Below, one piece after another: positions 1 through 7,504 of a DNA stretch of 50,029 bases. This stretch comes from Richelia sp. CSU_2_1 (GTDB taxonomy: Bacteria > Cyanobacteriota > Cyanobacteriia > Cyanobacteriales > Microcoleaceae): the NCBI GenBank assembly GCA_012034575.1, contig JAAUPF010000028.1, positions 1-50,029 on the forward strand, written 5' to 3'. Numbering within the stretch: the stretch's first letter is position 1; each line of letters starts with the position of its first letter. Below the pieces are notes generated by a model. The model searched no databases. It worked only from the letters and a program-made list of their open reading frames with translations, and was not told the origin of the DNA. A program made the position numbers and the translations under genes.

Positions 1-2
1 AA

Positions 3-230
3 TTCCTGACCGGAACAGGGGGAGACATCATTTCCTTCAGTGGCATTGCTGCGATCGATGTTGTCCAATCCGGCAGCAACACTTTGTTCCGAGTCGGAGA
101 CGGTATTGCGGGCAATATAGGATTTGGCACAGGTGCGGTGTTGATTACCTTAGCCAATACTCCCTTTACCTCGGCTGACATCACCACCAATATCAATCCA
201 AGCAATATTCCTATCTTCAAGTTTTCCTAA
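3..230 (+). CDS. RTX-type protein, C-terminal fragment (partial)
   Basis: The reading frame is open from the window edge to a TAA at 228-230 and gives the last 75 residues of a larger protein. The sequence (TGTGGDIISFSG, FRVGDG, VLITLANT, ITTNINPSNIPIFKFS) looks like the C-terminal beta-rich cap that follows RTX nonapeptide repeats. Its last residues resemble the end of the next gene (INPNDFIF). In type I secretion the export signal lies at the extreme C-terminus, so this tail may be such a signal; that is inference. It is the first of three RTX-like genes in a row on this strand. The N-terminal part, including any calcium-binding repeats, lies outside the window. Confidence 0.65.
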   Translation, partial: FLTGTGGDIISFSGIAAIDVVQSGSNTLFRVGDGIAGNIGFGTGAVLITLANTPFTSADITTNINPSNIPIFKFS

Positions 231-1003
231 CATCTCGATCTACAGACTGAGGAATGCGGAACTTAAGGAGGTGGTTATACATTAATCTTGCCCTGTAATT
301 ACAGCAGTTTTCCTGTAGGTAAGGTACACCGAAATCATCGTTAGGGACACGGCAGTGCCTTGTCCTGGAAGGATTATCGGATCGGCGGTTGTACTTCATA
401 AACCTGCAATCTGCTGTATTTGTCAAAATTTGCCAAACAGGCATCATGTTGACTCTATTTTTCAAAAAATAGGTGTCTTCATTTAATTTCTCCTGTTAAT
501 AAACACATAAATAATGGCAATTTTAAAAGTATTGCTTCTGATTTTTTGTGTTTTTTTAATCTCAATTAGGTAGCGATTTATAGCAGGAAAATAGTTAGAA
601 AAAACTTTCACAAAACCCTTGACAAATACAATTTATCTATTAAGCTTAAATAAAGCGAGTCAAAGATTTAAGTGAGTCAAAGATTTTTCGATCGCTTGAT
701 TGGTTTAGTAAATATAGACACCTCCAAAAAAAGACATGAAGCCTTGTTATGTCTAGAGAAAAATAGTTCTTGGAGATGTCTAATGCATAAAAACAGCTTG
801 AAGACAGGAAAATTGACTGTTATCAACTTTTTGTGAATCAGGAAAGCTGAGAATTTTTAGCTCGACGTAACGGGCTGGATTTGATGCGATCGTATTTCGC
901 AAAACTTTGACGAACCTAACTACTTTAACTCACTGGAACAAAATTCATTATTCAAGTTACGTGAATCCAAGCGTAGCTATTATACTTCTGGAAGGATTGC
1001 ATT
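231..1003. other. Intergenic region with small repeats, no gene seen
   Basis: This 770-bp AT-rich gap holds no convincing gene. At about 316-410 it carries a copy of an interspersed repeat (core TAGGGACACGGCAGTGCC) that recurs at 38967-39058. At 657-686 a 13-bp unit GAGTCAAAGATTT occurs twice with a 17-bp period. At 715-782 there are nested inverted repeats. A GGAAGG ribosome-binding site lies just before the ATG at 1004. Confidence 0.6.
715..782. repeat. Nested inverted repeats (possible structured RNA or small MITE)
   Basis: The outer arms TAGACACCTCCAA (715-727) and TTGGAGATGTCTA (770-782) pair with one mismatch. Inside, AGACAT (732-737) and ATGTCT (749-754) form a second hairpin. The outer and inner arms share the AGACA(T/C) core. 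It could be a small mobile repeat or a transcribed structure upstream of the RTX gene at 1004; I see nothing that decides. Confidence 0.45.
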
Positions 1004-2593
1004 ATGGCAGTTGTAAATTATGACGGACAAAACTTAGTCGGAACTAGCTTAAGAGGTGCTAACCGCAACGGCTCGACATTTTTCAAAACCCGACTTGAAA
1101 ATGTCCGGTTCGATCCCAACAATGCGGGGGTTCGCACCCAACTCAGAGGCACAAACTTTTCTGAATCTACTTGGATTGGTGTTAATGCCCGTAATGCCAT
1201 CTTTGCCCCAAATGCCAGCTTTGGCCCTGCTAATTTATCCTTAGCAACATTAGAAAATGTGAATCTCAGCGGCGCAGATCTGAGACAGGCTAATATGTCG
1301 CTGCTCAACACATCCAACCTCAACTTATCAAATGCCAACCTGACTGATGCCAACCTGCAATCAGCCAATATTAGTGGGGAACAATCTGAACGTCCTAACC
1401 TGACTGGAGCGAATTTTACTCGCGCCGATTTGTCTCTGGCTAATCTGAAAGCTGCTGATTTTACAGGTGCCAACCTGACTGATGCTAACCTCCAAGGAGC
1501 GATTCTGGAAGCGACTCTTTTAGTAAATGTCAATGCCACAGGTGCTGACTTCCGGCAAACAAATTTCACAGATGTTACTCTGCAAAACTCTATTTTTGAC
1601 CTCGCCAATTTGAGTGGTGTCTCTTTGAGTGATGCCCCACTCGAACCCGGTCAAACGGGCAATGTTAGCTTTCGTGGTGCTGATTTAAGTGGTGCGCTTA
1701 TAGATGATGCCGTGCTGACTGGTGCTGATTTTAGCCCCTCTGGTAGTACAATCACAAACCTCACTGGAACCAGACTCGATCAAACTGATTTAAGTGGAGC
1801 GAATTTCACTCAAGCCAATGCCGAAGATGTCTTGATTAACGGACTTGCCGTTGGTGCAAATTTCACCGATGCCAATTTGATTAGCGCTGACTTTACGACA
1901 GCCGACTTAACAAATGCCAACTTCACGGGAGCTAACCTAACTGGGGTACTGACGACTGATTCGATCGCGATTGGTGCAAATTTCACCAATGCCAATTTGA
2001 GTAACGCTAACCTGTCGAAAGGTGATTTCACCAATGCCAACTTCAGAGGCGCAGATCTGACAGGTGCGATCGCGGTTGATGCGATCGGTTTAATTCTTGG
2101 AGATGCTTTAGACAATACCCTCAACGGCACAACTGGAAACGATAATATCTTTGGTAATGAAGGCAATGACACCCTGACTGGCGATCTCGGTAATGATTAT
2201 CTCAGTGGTGGTGCAGGTAATGATAACCTCAATGGCGGTGCAGGTACTGACACCCTAGCTGGTGGTGCTGGTGCTGATATTCTAACTGGGGCAGGTGGTA
2301 ATGATATCCTGACTGGTGACGCTGGCAACGATATCCTTAATGGTGGTGCTGGCAACGACACATTTATCTTTGCATCGGGTTTTGGTAGCGATCGCATTAA
2401 CGCTTTCATTAGTAATGCAGACAAAATTGACCTCACAGCATTTGCCACCAATTTCGCAGCTTCAGGATTAACAGCTACTCCAAGTCCTCAAAATCCTGCC
2501 AACACAGTAATTTCCAGTCCGTTATTTGGAGGCAATACGATTACTCTGGCAAACCTCAGCTACACCATTAATCCTAACGACTTTATCTTCTAA
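1004..2593 (+). CDS. Pentapeptide-repeat protein fused to RTX calcium-binding repeats
   Basis: The 529-residue protein has no obvious N-terminal signal peptide. Residues of about 10-360 are pentapeptide repeats of A(D/N)LxX type (for example ANLTDANLQ, GADLSGA), which fold as a right-handed quadrilateral beta-helix. Residues of about 362-450 are RTX nonapeptides (GGAGNDxLxGG type), which bind calcium and fold as a beta-roll. The end (TFIFASGFGSDRI, ITLANLSYTINPNDFIF) is the usual cap and probable type I secretion signal. The likely fate is secretion or surface exposure; the biological role is unknown. The start at 1004 is preceded by GGAAGG. Neighbours on both sides are RTX genes. The joining of two repeat solenoids in one protein is the unusual point. 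Confidence 0.85.
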   Translation: MAVVNYDGQNLVGTSLRGANRNGSTFFKTRLENVRFDPNNAGVRTQLRGTNFSESTWIGVNARNAIFAPNASFGPANLSLATLENVNLSGADLRQANMSLLNTSNLNLSNANLTDANLQSANISGEQSERPNLTGANFTRADLSLANLKAADFTGANLTDANLQGAILEATLLVNVNATGADFRQTNFTDVTLQNSIFDLANLSGVSLSDAPLEPGQTGNVSFRGADLSGALIDDAVLTGADFSPSGSTITNLTGTRLDQTDLSGANFTQANAEDVLINGLAVGANFTDANLISADFTTADLTNANFTGANLTGVLTTDSIAIGANFTNANLSNANLSKGDFTNANFRGADLTGAIAVDAIGLILGDALDNTLNGTTGNDNIFGNEGNDTLTGDLGNDYLSGGAGNDNLNGGAGTDTLAGGAGADILTGAGGNDILTGDAGNDILNGGAGNDTFIFASGFGSDRINAFISNADKIDLTAFATNFAASGLTATPSPQNPANTVISSPLFGGNTITLANLSYTINPNDFIF

Positions 2594-3103
2594 CGAAAGG
2601 AGTTGTGGCTGGGTTACTCCCCGGACGTTTCACAGCAGCAGACTTTGTTGCCTTGTAATTGCAAATGGGTTGTGGGTGCGACTCGCTCTTAGACGATTCA
2701 AGTTTGCTCGATCGCGCCCAACCCACCTACAAAATATCTCCCAAAAAGCCTGTTCTTAACAGGCAAGATACCTGTTCCCCAAAAATTATGCCAGATGCCT
2801 GCAAGCTACGGCACGTAAAAGTCAACGATCGAGTTCGCTCGATTCTCTCTGCATCCCATTTGTTAGATATTTGCGACCAAATTACCGATCGAGAGGCTAT
2901 GAATTCAAATGTTTAAGTATTTGCGAACCGAGCATCGACTGAATAACTTTCTCTGTTGTTTCATCTTCTGTCAATTGCCCCTCATCTGTTGTCAGATGAG
3001 GGGGAAAGGCAAAGATGAAAACAGATCGAACAGAGGCTTAAATAATTAAGCTAGCCCTCAAGTTTCAAAAACAAACAAGTTCATTAAATTCAAAAGGAAA
3101 ATT
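2594..3103. other. Intergenic region between RTX genes, with hairpins
   Basis: No gene is seen in these 510 bp. A hairpin GCCTGTT-CTT-AACAGGC (2748-2764) leads into a copy of the AACAGGCAAGAT repeat that also occurs twice near 44530-44630. A perfect 11-bp stem (2978-2988 with 2993-3003, loop TTGT) lies 100 bp before the next start codon. It has no T-tract, so it is not a classical terminator. Confidence 0.55.
2978..3003. promoter_or_regulatory. Perfect 11-bp stem-loop upstream of RTX gene
   Basis: CCCCTCATCTG (2978-2988) pairs perfectly with CAGATGAGGGG (2993-3003) around a TTGT loop. Neither strand has a following T-run. The position, 100 bp ahead of the ATG at 3104, would place it in the 5' leader or at the 3' end of the preceding transcript. 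Confidence 0.4.
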
Positions 3104-4330
3104 ATGGTCAACATAATAAATGGAAACAACAATGCCAACACTCTTAACGGAACAGAACTGGAGGATTTAATCTCTGGGTTGGGTGGCAATGACCTGCTCC
3201 GAGGTCGAGGCGGGAAAGACACCCTGTTTGGTGGTAACGGTAAAGACAGGCTATTTGGGGATGTAGGCGAAGACGAGCTGTATGGTGAAGATGGCGATGA
3301 CACCCTCTATGGTGGGACGAGTGCTATCGATGGCGTCGATGGCAAAGATCTCCTCGATGGTGGTGCTGGTAATGACTTGGTATATGGTGGCTTAGAGGAT
3401 ACTGCTCAGGGCGGTGCTGATAATGACACCTTGGTTGGTAGCTTCTATGACGACGTGCTGTACGGCGACGACGCAATGGGTATATCTCCGAGTGGTGCTG
3501 ACTCGATCGTCGGTGGACAGGGCAACGATACTATTTACGGCGAAGCTAACGATACTATACAAGGCTTCAACGATACCATCAGAGGCGAAGCTGGCGATGA
3601 CAAGATCTATGGCTATGGTGGTGATGACTCCCTCAGTGGCGGAGACGGTGTTGACTACATCGACGGTGGCGACGGTAACGACATCCTTGATGGCGGCACT
3701 GGATCGAGTACGCTGTTGGGTGGTGCTGGCTTAGAAACCATCAGAGGTGGCATTGAAGGTGACTACATCGATGGTGGTGAAGGCAATGACAACCTCAGTG
3801 GCCTCGGTGGCAATGACACCATCTATGGCGACGTGGGTGTAGCTGTATCTCTCGCTGGCAATGACATCCTCAATGGTGGTGCTGGCGATGACTTCCTAGA
3901 TGGCGGTGCAGGGGTCGATCGGATTATCGGTGCCGCTGGCTTTGATGTACTCTTTGGTGGTGAAGATGCAGAAACCCAAACCGCACGCGACACGCTGACT
4001 GGCGGGGCTGACACTGATTACTTCCAATTGCTGTACACAGCATTTATACCAGAGCCACCTGTAATTGGTGAGCCGATCGTCTCGCCTCCTGTTGGTGACT
4101 ACATCGTTGACTTCGTAAAAGGGACTGACTTCTTCTTAGTGGAGGGGATTACCTTTGAGCAGTTAGGGTTCCAGAACATCTCGCTTACAGTTGGCGGGGT
4201 TGCTACTCCGAGTACCCGGATCTACGTCAAGCCTGAAGCCGGAATTCCGATCGCTCAAGCGGAAACGCTAGCTGTGGTTCAAGGGGTGCGTACATTTAAC
4301 GCCTCGCATTTCATTTTTGGAGGTATCTAA
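3104..4330 (+). CDS. RTX (hemolysin-type) calcium-binding repeat protein
   Basis: The 408-residue protein is almost entirely RTX nonapeptides from residue 10 to about 300 (NTLNGTELEDLISGLGGND, GGAGNDxLDGG and variants), predicted to form calcium-dependent beta-rolls. The C-terminal 100 residues (DTDYFQL, GDYIVDFVKGTDFFLVEGITFEQLGF, VQGVRTFNASHFIFGGI) form the capping and probable secretion-signal region found in many cyanobacterial RTX proteins. No enzymatic domain is present, so it is more likely a structural or surface protein than a protease or lipase. The start has an AAAAGGA ribosome-binding site. It follows the pentapeptide-RTX gene by 510 bp and is the last of the RTX cluster. Confidence 0.85.
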   Translation: MVNIINGNNNANTLNGTELEDLISGLGGNDLLRGRGGKDTLFGGNGKDRLFGDVGEDELYGEDGDDTLYGGTSAIDGVDGKDLLDGGAGNDLVYGGLEDTAQGGADNDTLVGSFYDDVLYGDDAMGISPSGADSIVGGQGNDTIYGEANDTIQGFNDTIRGEAGDDKIYGYGGDDSLSGGDGVDYIDGGDGNDILDGGTGSSTLLGGAGLETIRGGIEGDYIDGGEGNDNLSGLGGNDTIYGDVGVAVSLAGNDILNGGAGDDFLDGGAGVDRIIGAAGFDVLFGGEDAETQTARDTLTGGADTDYFQLLYTAFIPEPPVIGEPIVSPPVGDYIVDFVKGTDFFLVEGITFEQLGFQNISLTVGGVATPSTRIYVKPEAGIPIAQAETLAVVQGVRTFNASHFIFGGI

Positions 4331-4596
4331 GAAATGAGCGTATGTATCTGGGGTCAACCAGATGCACACGCCCTCGCGCTCAGTCGTGCTGAGCAAATTT
4401 CGGATTCTATTGTGTTCATTTCCTGCTGTCTCTGGCCAAAGAGGCGGCAGGAACTTAATACTAAAATAACAAAATTTGCGAAAAAATACTCTTTACAAAA
4501 GGCATTTAAAACAAATAGCGATCGGCCAATTATACAAATCCTATGCAACTGGACTCGATCGGATATCATGTTCGATCGATTACTATAGTATATGTA

Positions 4597-4714
4597 ATAC
4601 CAAATCCGGGTTAATCATCCTCTTTATAAATCGTCTGTCACCGGCAGAATCTTTGAGATTGCTTAGCGAAAGCTCGCAATGACAATAGAGGGGATAAGTA
4701 CCCGGATTTGGTAT
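4597..4714. mobile_element. MITE-like element with 15-bp terminal inverted repeats
   Basis: ATACCAAATCCGGGT (4597-4611) and ACCCGGATTTGGTAT (4700-4714) are perfect inverted repeats bounding 118 bp. The interior holds an imperfect ATTGC...GCAAT hairpin (about 4652-4675) and no coding capacity. Size, perfect ends and lack of genes fit a miniature inverted-repeat transposable element or a related palindromic repeat. I cannot see an unambiguous target-site duplication. Confidence 0.6.
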
Positions 4715-4715
4715 C

Positions 4716-4815
4716 AGCCCTTGTTGAACGCAGTAAACCCTCCGCTAAACGATTGGCCCAACATCCATAAGAGTTGGGCTCAACGAAGTGGAGGGTTTCA
4801 CTTTGTTGGACTCAA
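4716..4815. repeat. Long imperfect hairpin repeat
   Basis: AAACCCTCC (near 4736) pairs with GGAGGGTTT (near 4791), and inside it GCCCAAC pairs with GTTGGGC around a short loop. Outer GTTGAACG/TTGGACTCAAC sequences extend the symmetry. It directly follows the 118-bp element. Such GTTGGGTTTC-type hairpins are common interspersed repeats in filamentous cyanobacteria. Confidence 0.5.
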
Positions 4816-5280
4816 CCTACTGTACTAATCGCGGTCAATCGATCGGACACGATATGATTTACGCTTGCTGTATGTGAATTTAAAAACATATTTGTCTCGA
4901 CATTTTTACTATTTTTTCCCGAGTTTGGGAGAACCATAAAAACAACTTGAATTGGTATGTTTCGAGGGATTAAATAGCTGTGATGACAAATTGTGTCGCT
5001 CGCCTAAGTGATAATTTTGGTCTCGCCACCGTGAGACAATGGCAGAAAAACATTTTATTCTGTTTGTCCAAAATATGCGCTCGGGAAAAACCCCGATCGC
5101 ACTCGAGCAAAGTCATTGAAAGAGAGACATCAATGAACACTCGAAGGCAGGATAATTCGTAATTCGATCGGAATCTGTCTCCCAAATAGCTACTTCATAA
5201 GTAGTTACTTTTGTCAACTTTATTGTTAACTAGAGTTGGGACTAAGACAGAATAAAGGGGTGCATTATGTAAATTGAATG

Positions 5281-5308
5281 CAACTGTCAACTGCCAACTG
5301 CCAACTGT
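5281..5308. repeat. Heptamer tandem array, 4 units of CAACTGT/CAACTGC
   Basis: Four tandem 7-bp units lie in a gene-free region. They belong to the same family as the arrays at 11139, 13081, 18983, 26130 and elsewhere. Here the array does not touch a coding end. Confidence 0.8.
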
Positions 5309-5838
5309 TTAAGCAATTCTCATTAAGAACTCTAAGATATTGCTGGGAGGATTTTTGGGGCGATTTGTTTTGTTGGTCGATCGAACGCAGTTTAAAGGAG
5401 ATTGAATTTGAGGTAAGTAAGTGACGATTTCCACGGCGATATTCTCAACTAGATGTACTAAGTCTATAGACAGTACAGCGATCGGTCTTTCAGTACAATG
5501 TCACTATTTCGATCCGCACGCCCTTCGAGTCTGGATGTTTGCGGCTGCGGGCGCGCCTCTGAATCTTTGGTTCGTATGGTTTCAGGGTTTGTCTGCAGTG
5601 GCCCGGCAAAGGTAGATCTTCCAGACAGTGGCGCGAGTGGCACATCGCTCGGAGGGACACAACTGTGCTCTGTCCCACAGCTACCTGTACTATCTGCGAC
5701 GATCGTCAAGTCATCCCAAAAATCTTAATCTTTTTATTACTTTATTTTAACCTTCGCTGCCTGTAGGATATGAATCCAGTGCTGCTGGTTAGCAAACAAA
5801 GCAATTATCAGTAAATAAACCGAATTTTTGGGAATATA

Positions 5839-6758
5839 ATGTTACAGATCGCGCTATTTATTGCCACGTTTTTTTTAGCACACTCCAATGGAGCTAATGA
5901 TAATTTTAAAGGCGTAGCGACACTGTTTGGCAGCCAGACAGCTAATTATAAAACAGCAATTACTTGGGCGACGATCGCAACTTTTGCTGGTTCAGTATTT
6001 TCGATTTTTTTAGCAGGAACTCTGGTAAAAAGCTTTTCAGGAAAAGGCTTAGTTCCCGACGCGATCGCCAATGCTGCTGACTTTCATTTAGCAGTCGCGA
6101 TCGCAGCCGGTATAACCGTGATTCTTGCTACTTTAACTGGATTTCCGATTTCCACAACTCACGGTCTTACAGGTGCTTTAATCGGTGCAGGTTTAGTAGC
6201 AATTGGTACTCAAGTGAATTTTACAGCATTGCAAAAAACTTTTCTCATGCCTTAGATAAATGCACGCAACGATATAAGGGCAATTTTTTCCAAATTTCCA
6301 GTCAAAAATTAGTTGATATTTGCCATTGTGCGAGTGCAGGAATTGTCAGTTTTGCTAGGGGCTTGAACGACAATCCCAAAATAGTTGCGCTGATGTTAAT
6401 CGGTGAATCGATATCAGTTCAGTGGGGAAGTTTAGCAGTAGCAGTGGGAATGGCGATCGGCGGTTTGTTAAATGCTAAAAAAGTTGCCGAAACCATGAGC
6501 AAAAAGATTACAGTAATGAATGCCGGTCAAGGATTGGCAGGAAACTTAGTTACCGGACTGTTAGTTATTGCTGCCAGCCGTTACGGGCTTCCTGTTTCGA
6601 CAACTCATGTTTCTGTCGGTGCGATTTTTGGTGTGGGGTTGATTTCCAAAAAAGCAAACGCGCGCGTTTTTTATCAGATTTTGCTGTCGTGGATTTTGAC
6701 ATTGCCAATTGCTGCTGGAATTAGCGCGATCGCTTACGGGATATTGCACCGATCGTAA
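5839..6758 (+). pseudogene. PiT-family phosphate permease, internal deletion and frameshift
   Basis: Residues 1-138 (5839-6255) are the N-terminal half of a low-affinity inorganic phosphate transporter, with the SNGANDNFK signature and GFPISTTHGLTGALIG. The frame then stops. Translating the neighbouring frame from about 6245 gives CTQRYKGNF, SSQKLVDI, SAGIVSFARGLNDNPK and later GLPVSTTHVSVGAIFG, the matching second half, ending at 6758. Roughly 70-90 residues that full-length relatives carry between the halves are missing and the frames are offset, so a deletion near 6250 is the simplest explanation. An alternative TTG start at 6363 could make a half-protein, but one repeat alone is unlikely to transport. 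A working pst operon lies at 31429-35718. Confidence 0.75.
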
Positions 6759-6828
6759 TATTATTGGTATTGGTTGGGGTTCGAGAAGCGAGCGCGTGCG
6801 TGAGTCTGTAATCGTAGGGACAGTTTGG

Positions 6829-6879
6829 TCGTAAGGACTTCAGTCCTTCTTTCTGCGGACTTTAGTCCTCGCTACGAAC
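6829..6879. repeat. GTAAGGACTTCAGTCC palindromic repeat
   Basis: Imperfect inverted repeat with ends TCGTAAGGACTTCAGTCC and GGACTTTAGTCCTCGCTACGA. The same family occurs at 11931-11990, 31295-31363 and 31370-31424, with a half copy at 13457-13482. It is non-coding and folds on either strand. Confidence 0.7.
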
Positions 6880-6942
6880 AGGGTCGATCGAACGCGCTCT
6901 TACGCCTCAAGACATAGCGAGACAGTCACCTAAAAGAACGAT

Positions 6943-6970
6943 TTGCAAGTGGCAAGTTTTGTGTTAGAAT
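6943..6970 (+). promoter_or_regulatory. Putative sigma-70 type promoter for the DUF4342 gene
   Basis: TTGCAA (6943-6948) and TAGAAT (6965-6970) are separated by 16 bp and lie about 50 bp before the ATG at 7019. The match is by eye only. Confidence 0.4.
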
Positions 6971-7018
6971 AGCTGTGACTTTTAGAAAAAACCCTTGGAC
7001 GTTAAGGAGAACAAAACT

Positions 7019-7387
7019 ATGGATTCACCTACAGAACGCCAACAAGAAAAAGTCGGAGAAAGAGACCTAGAATCAATGCCAGAAGTTGAAAGAGTTAGCG
7101 ATCTGGGAATAGAAACCCCTGTTTATACTGAAGAAAAAGTTAGCGTCGAAGAGTTTAAAATCAACGGCGACGACTTAGTGGCTAAAGTTAAAGAACTGAT
7201 TCATGAAGGCAATATTCGCCGTATCATTATCAAAAATGAAGAGGGGCGGATTTTGGTAGAAGTCCCGCTGACGGTGGGAGTAGTGGGCGGAGTTATCGGT
7301 GCGGCTTTGTTCCCAGTAATTGCAGCAGTAGGAGCGATCGGCGCGCTTGTCGCCCACCTGACGATCGTCATCGAAAGAACTGAATAG
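7019..7387 (+). CDS. DUF4342-type small membrane-associated protein
   Basis: The ATG at 7019 is chosen because AAGGAG lies at 7004-7009, nine bases upstream; an in-frame TTG at 6995 would include the ribosome-binding site in the coding region. The 122-residue product has an acidic, charged N-terminus (1-50), a region DDLVAKVKELIHEGNIRRIIIKNEEGRILVEVPLTVG, and a hydrophobic segment (VGVVGGVIGAALFPVIAAVGAIGALVAHLTIVI) that could form one or two membrane helices. This layout matches the DUF4342 family, which has no known function. It is probably a single-gene unit: a promoter lies upstream and a strong hairpin downstream. Confidence 0.7.
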   Translation: MDSPTERQQEKVGERDLESMPEVERVSDLGIETPVYTEEKVSVEEFKINGDDLVAKVKELIHEGNIRRIIIKNEEGRILVEVPLTVGVVGGVIGAALFPVIAAVGAIGALVAHLTIVIERTE

Positions 7388-7401
7388 AAAGAATAGAATA
7401 G

Positions 7402-7434
7402 CGGTAAGGACGCAGCAGTGCTGTGTCCTTACCG
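7402..7434. terminator. Strong hairpin after DUF4342 gene, bidirectional terminator candidate
   Basis: CGGTAAGGAC (7402-7411) pairs perfectly with GTCCTTACCG (7425-7434); the stem extends inward through GCAGC/GCTGT to a 3-base loop, about 15 pairs. It lies between convergent genes (ends at 7387 and 7505). There is no T-tract, so termination is inferred from position and stem strength. Confidence 0.5.
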
Positions 7435-7504
7435 ATACTAGAACGAAGAAAGCGATTTTTTAAGCAAGATTGAAAGCTGCGATCGAATATTTTGCAGGCG
7501 CTTC

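Larger units (their letters stand above)
4331..5838. other. Long gene-poor region with palindromic elements
   Basis: I find no convincing gene in 1.5 kb. It contains an imperfect hairpin just after the RTX gene (TTCCTGC 4420-4426 with GCAGGAA 4447-4453), a 118-bp element with 15-bp terminal inverted repeats (4597-4714), a second large hairpin (about 4716-4815), and four heptamers CAACTGT/C (5281-5308). The stretch 5440-5720 is GC-richer than its surroundings and has overlapping short frames on both strands, none recognisable; it may be remnant or foreign DNA. Confidence 0.6.

Noticed and set aside
1018-2451. Long antisense frames (196, 120 and 84 aa) under the pentapeptide-RTX gene
   Set aside because: They are antisense translations of in-phase repeats (monotonous L-A-x-V-K-S/P patterns) with no independent signals.
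2978-3003. Rho-independent terminator
   Set aside because: The stem is strong but no T-run follows on either strand, so I list it only as a regulatory hairpin.
5464-5728. Frames of 60-80 aa on both strands in the GC-rich island
   Set aside because: No ribosome-binding site, no family resemblance and mutual overlap; chance frames in GC-rich DNA are enough to explain them.
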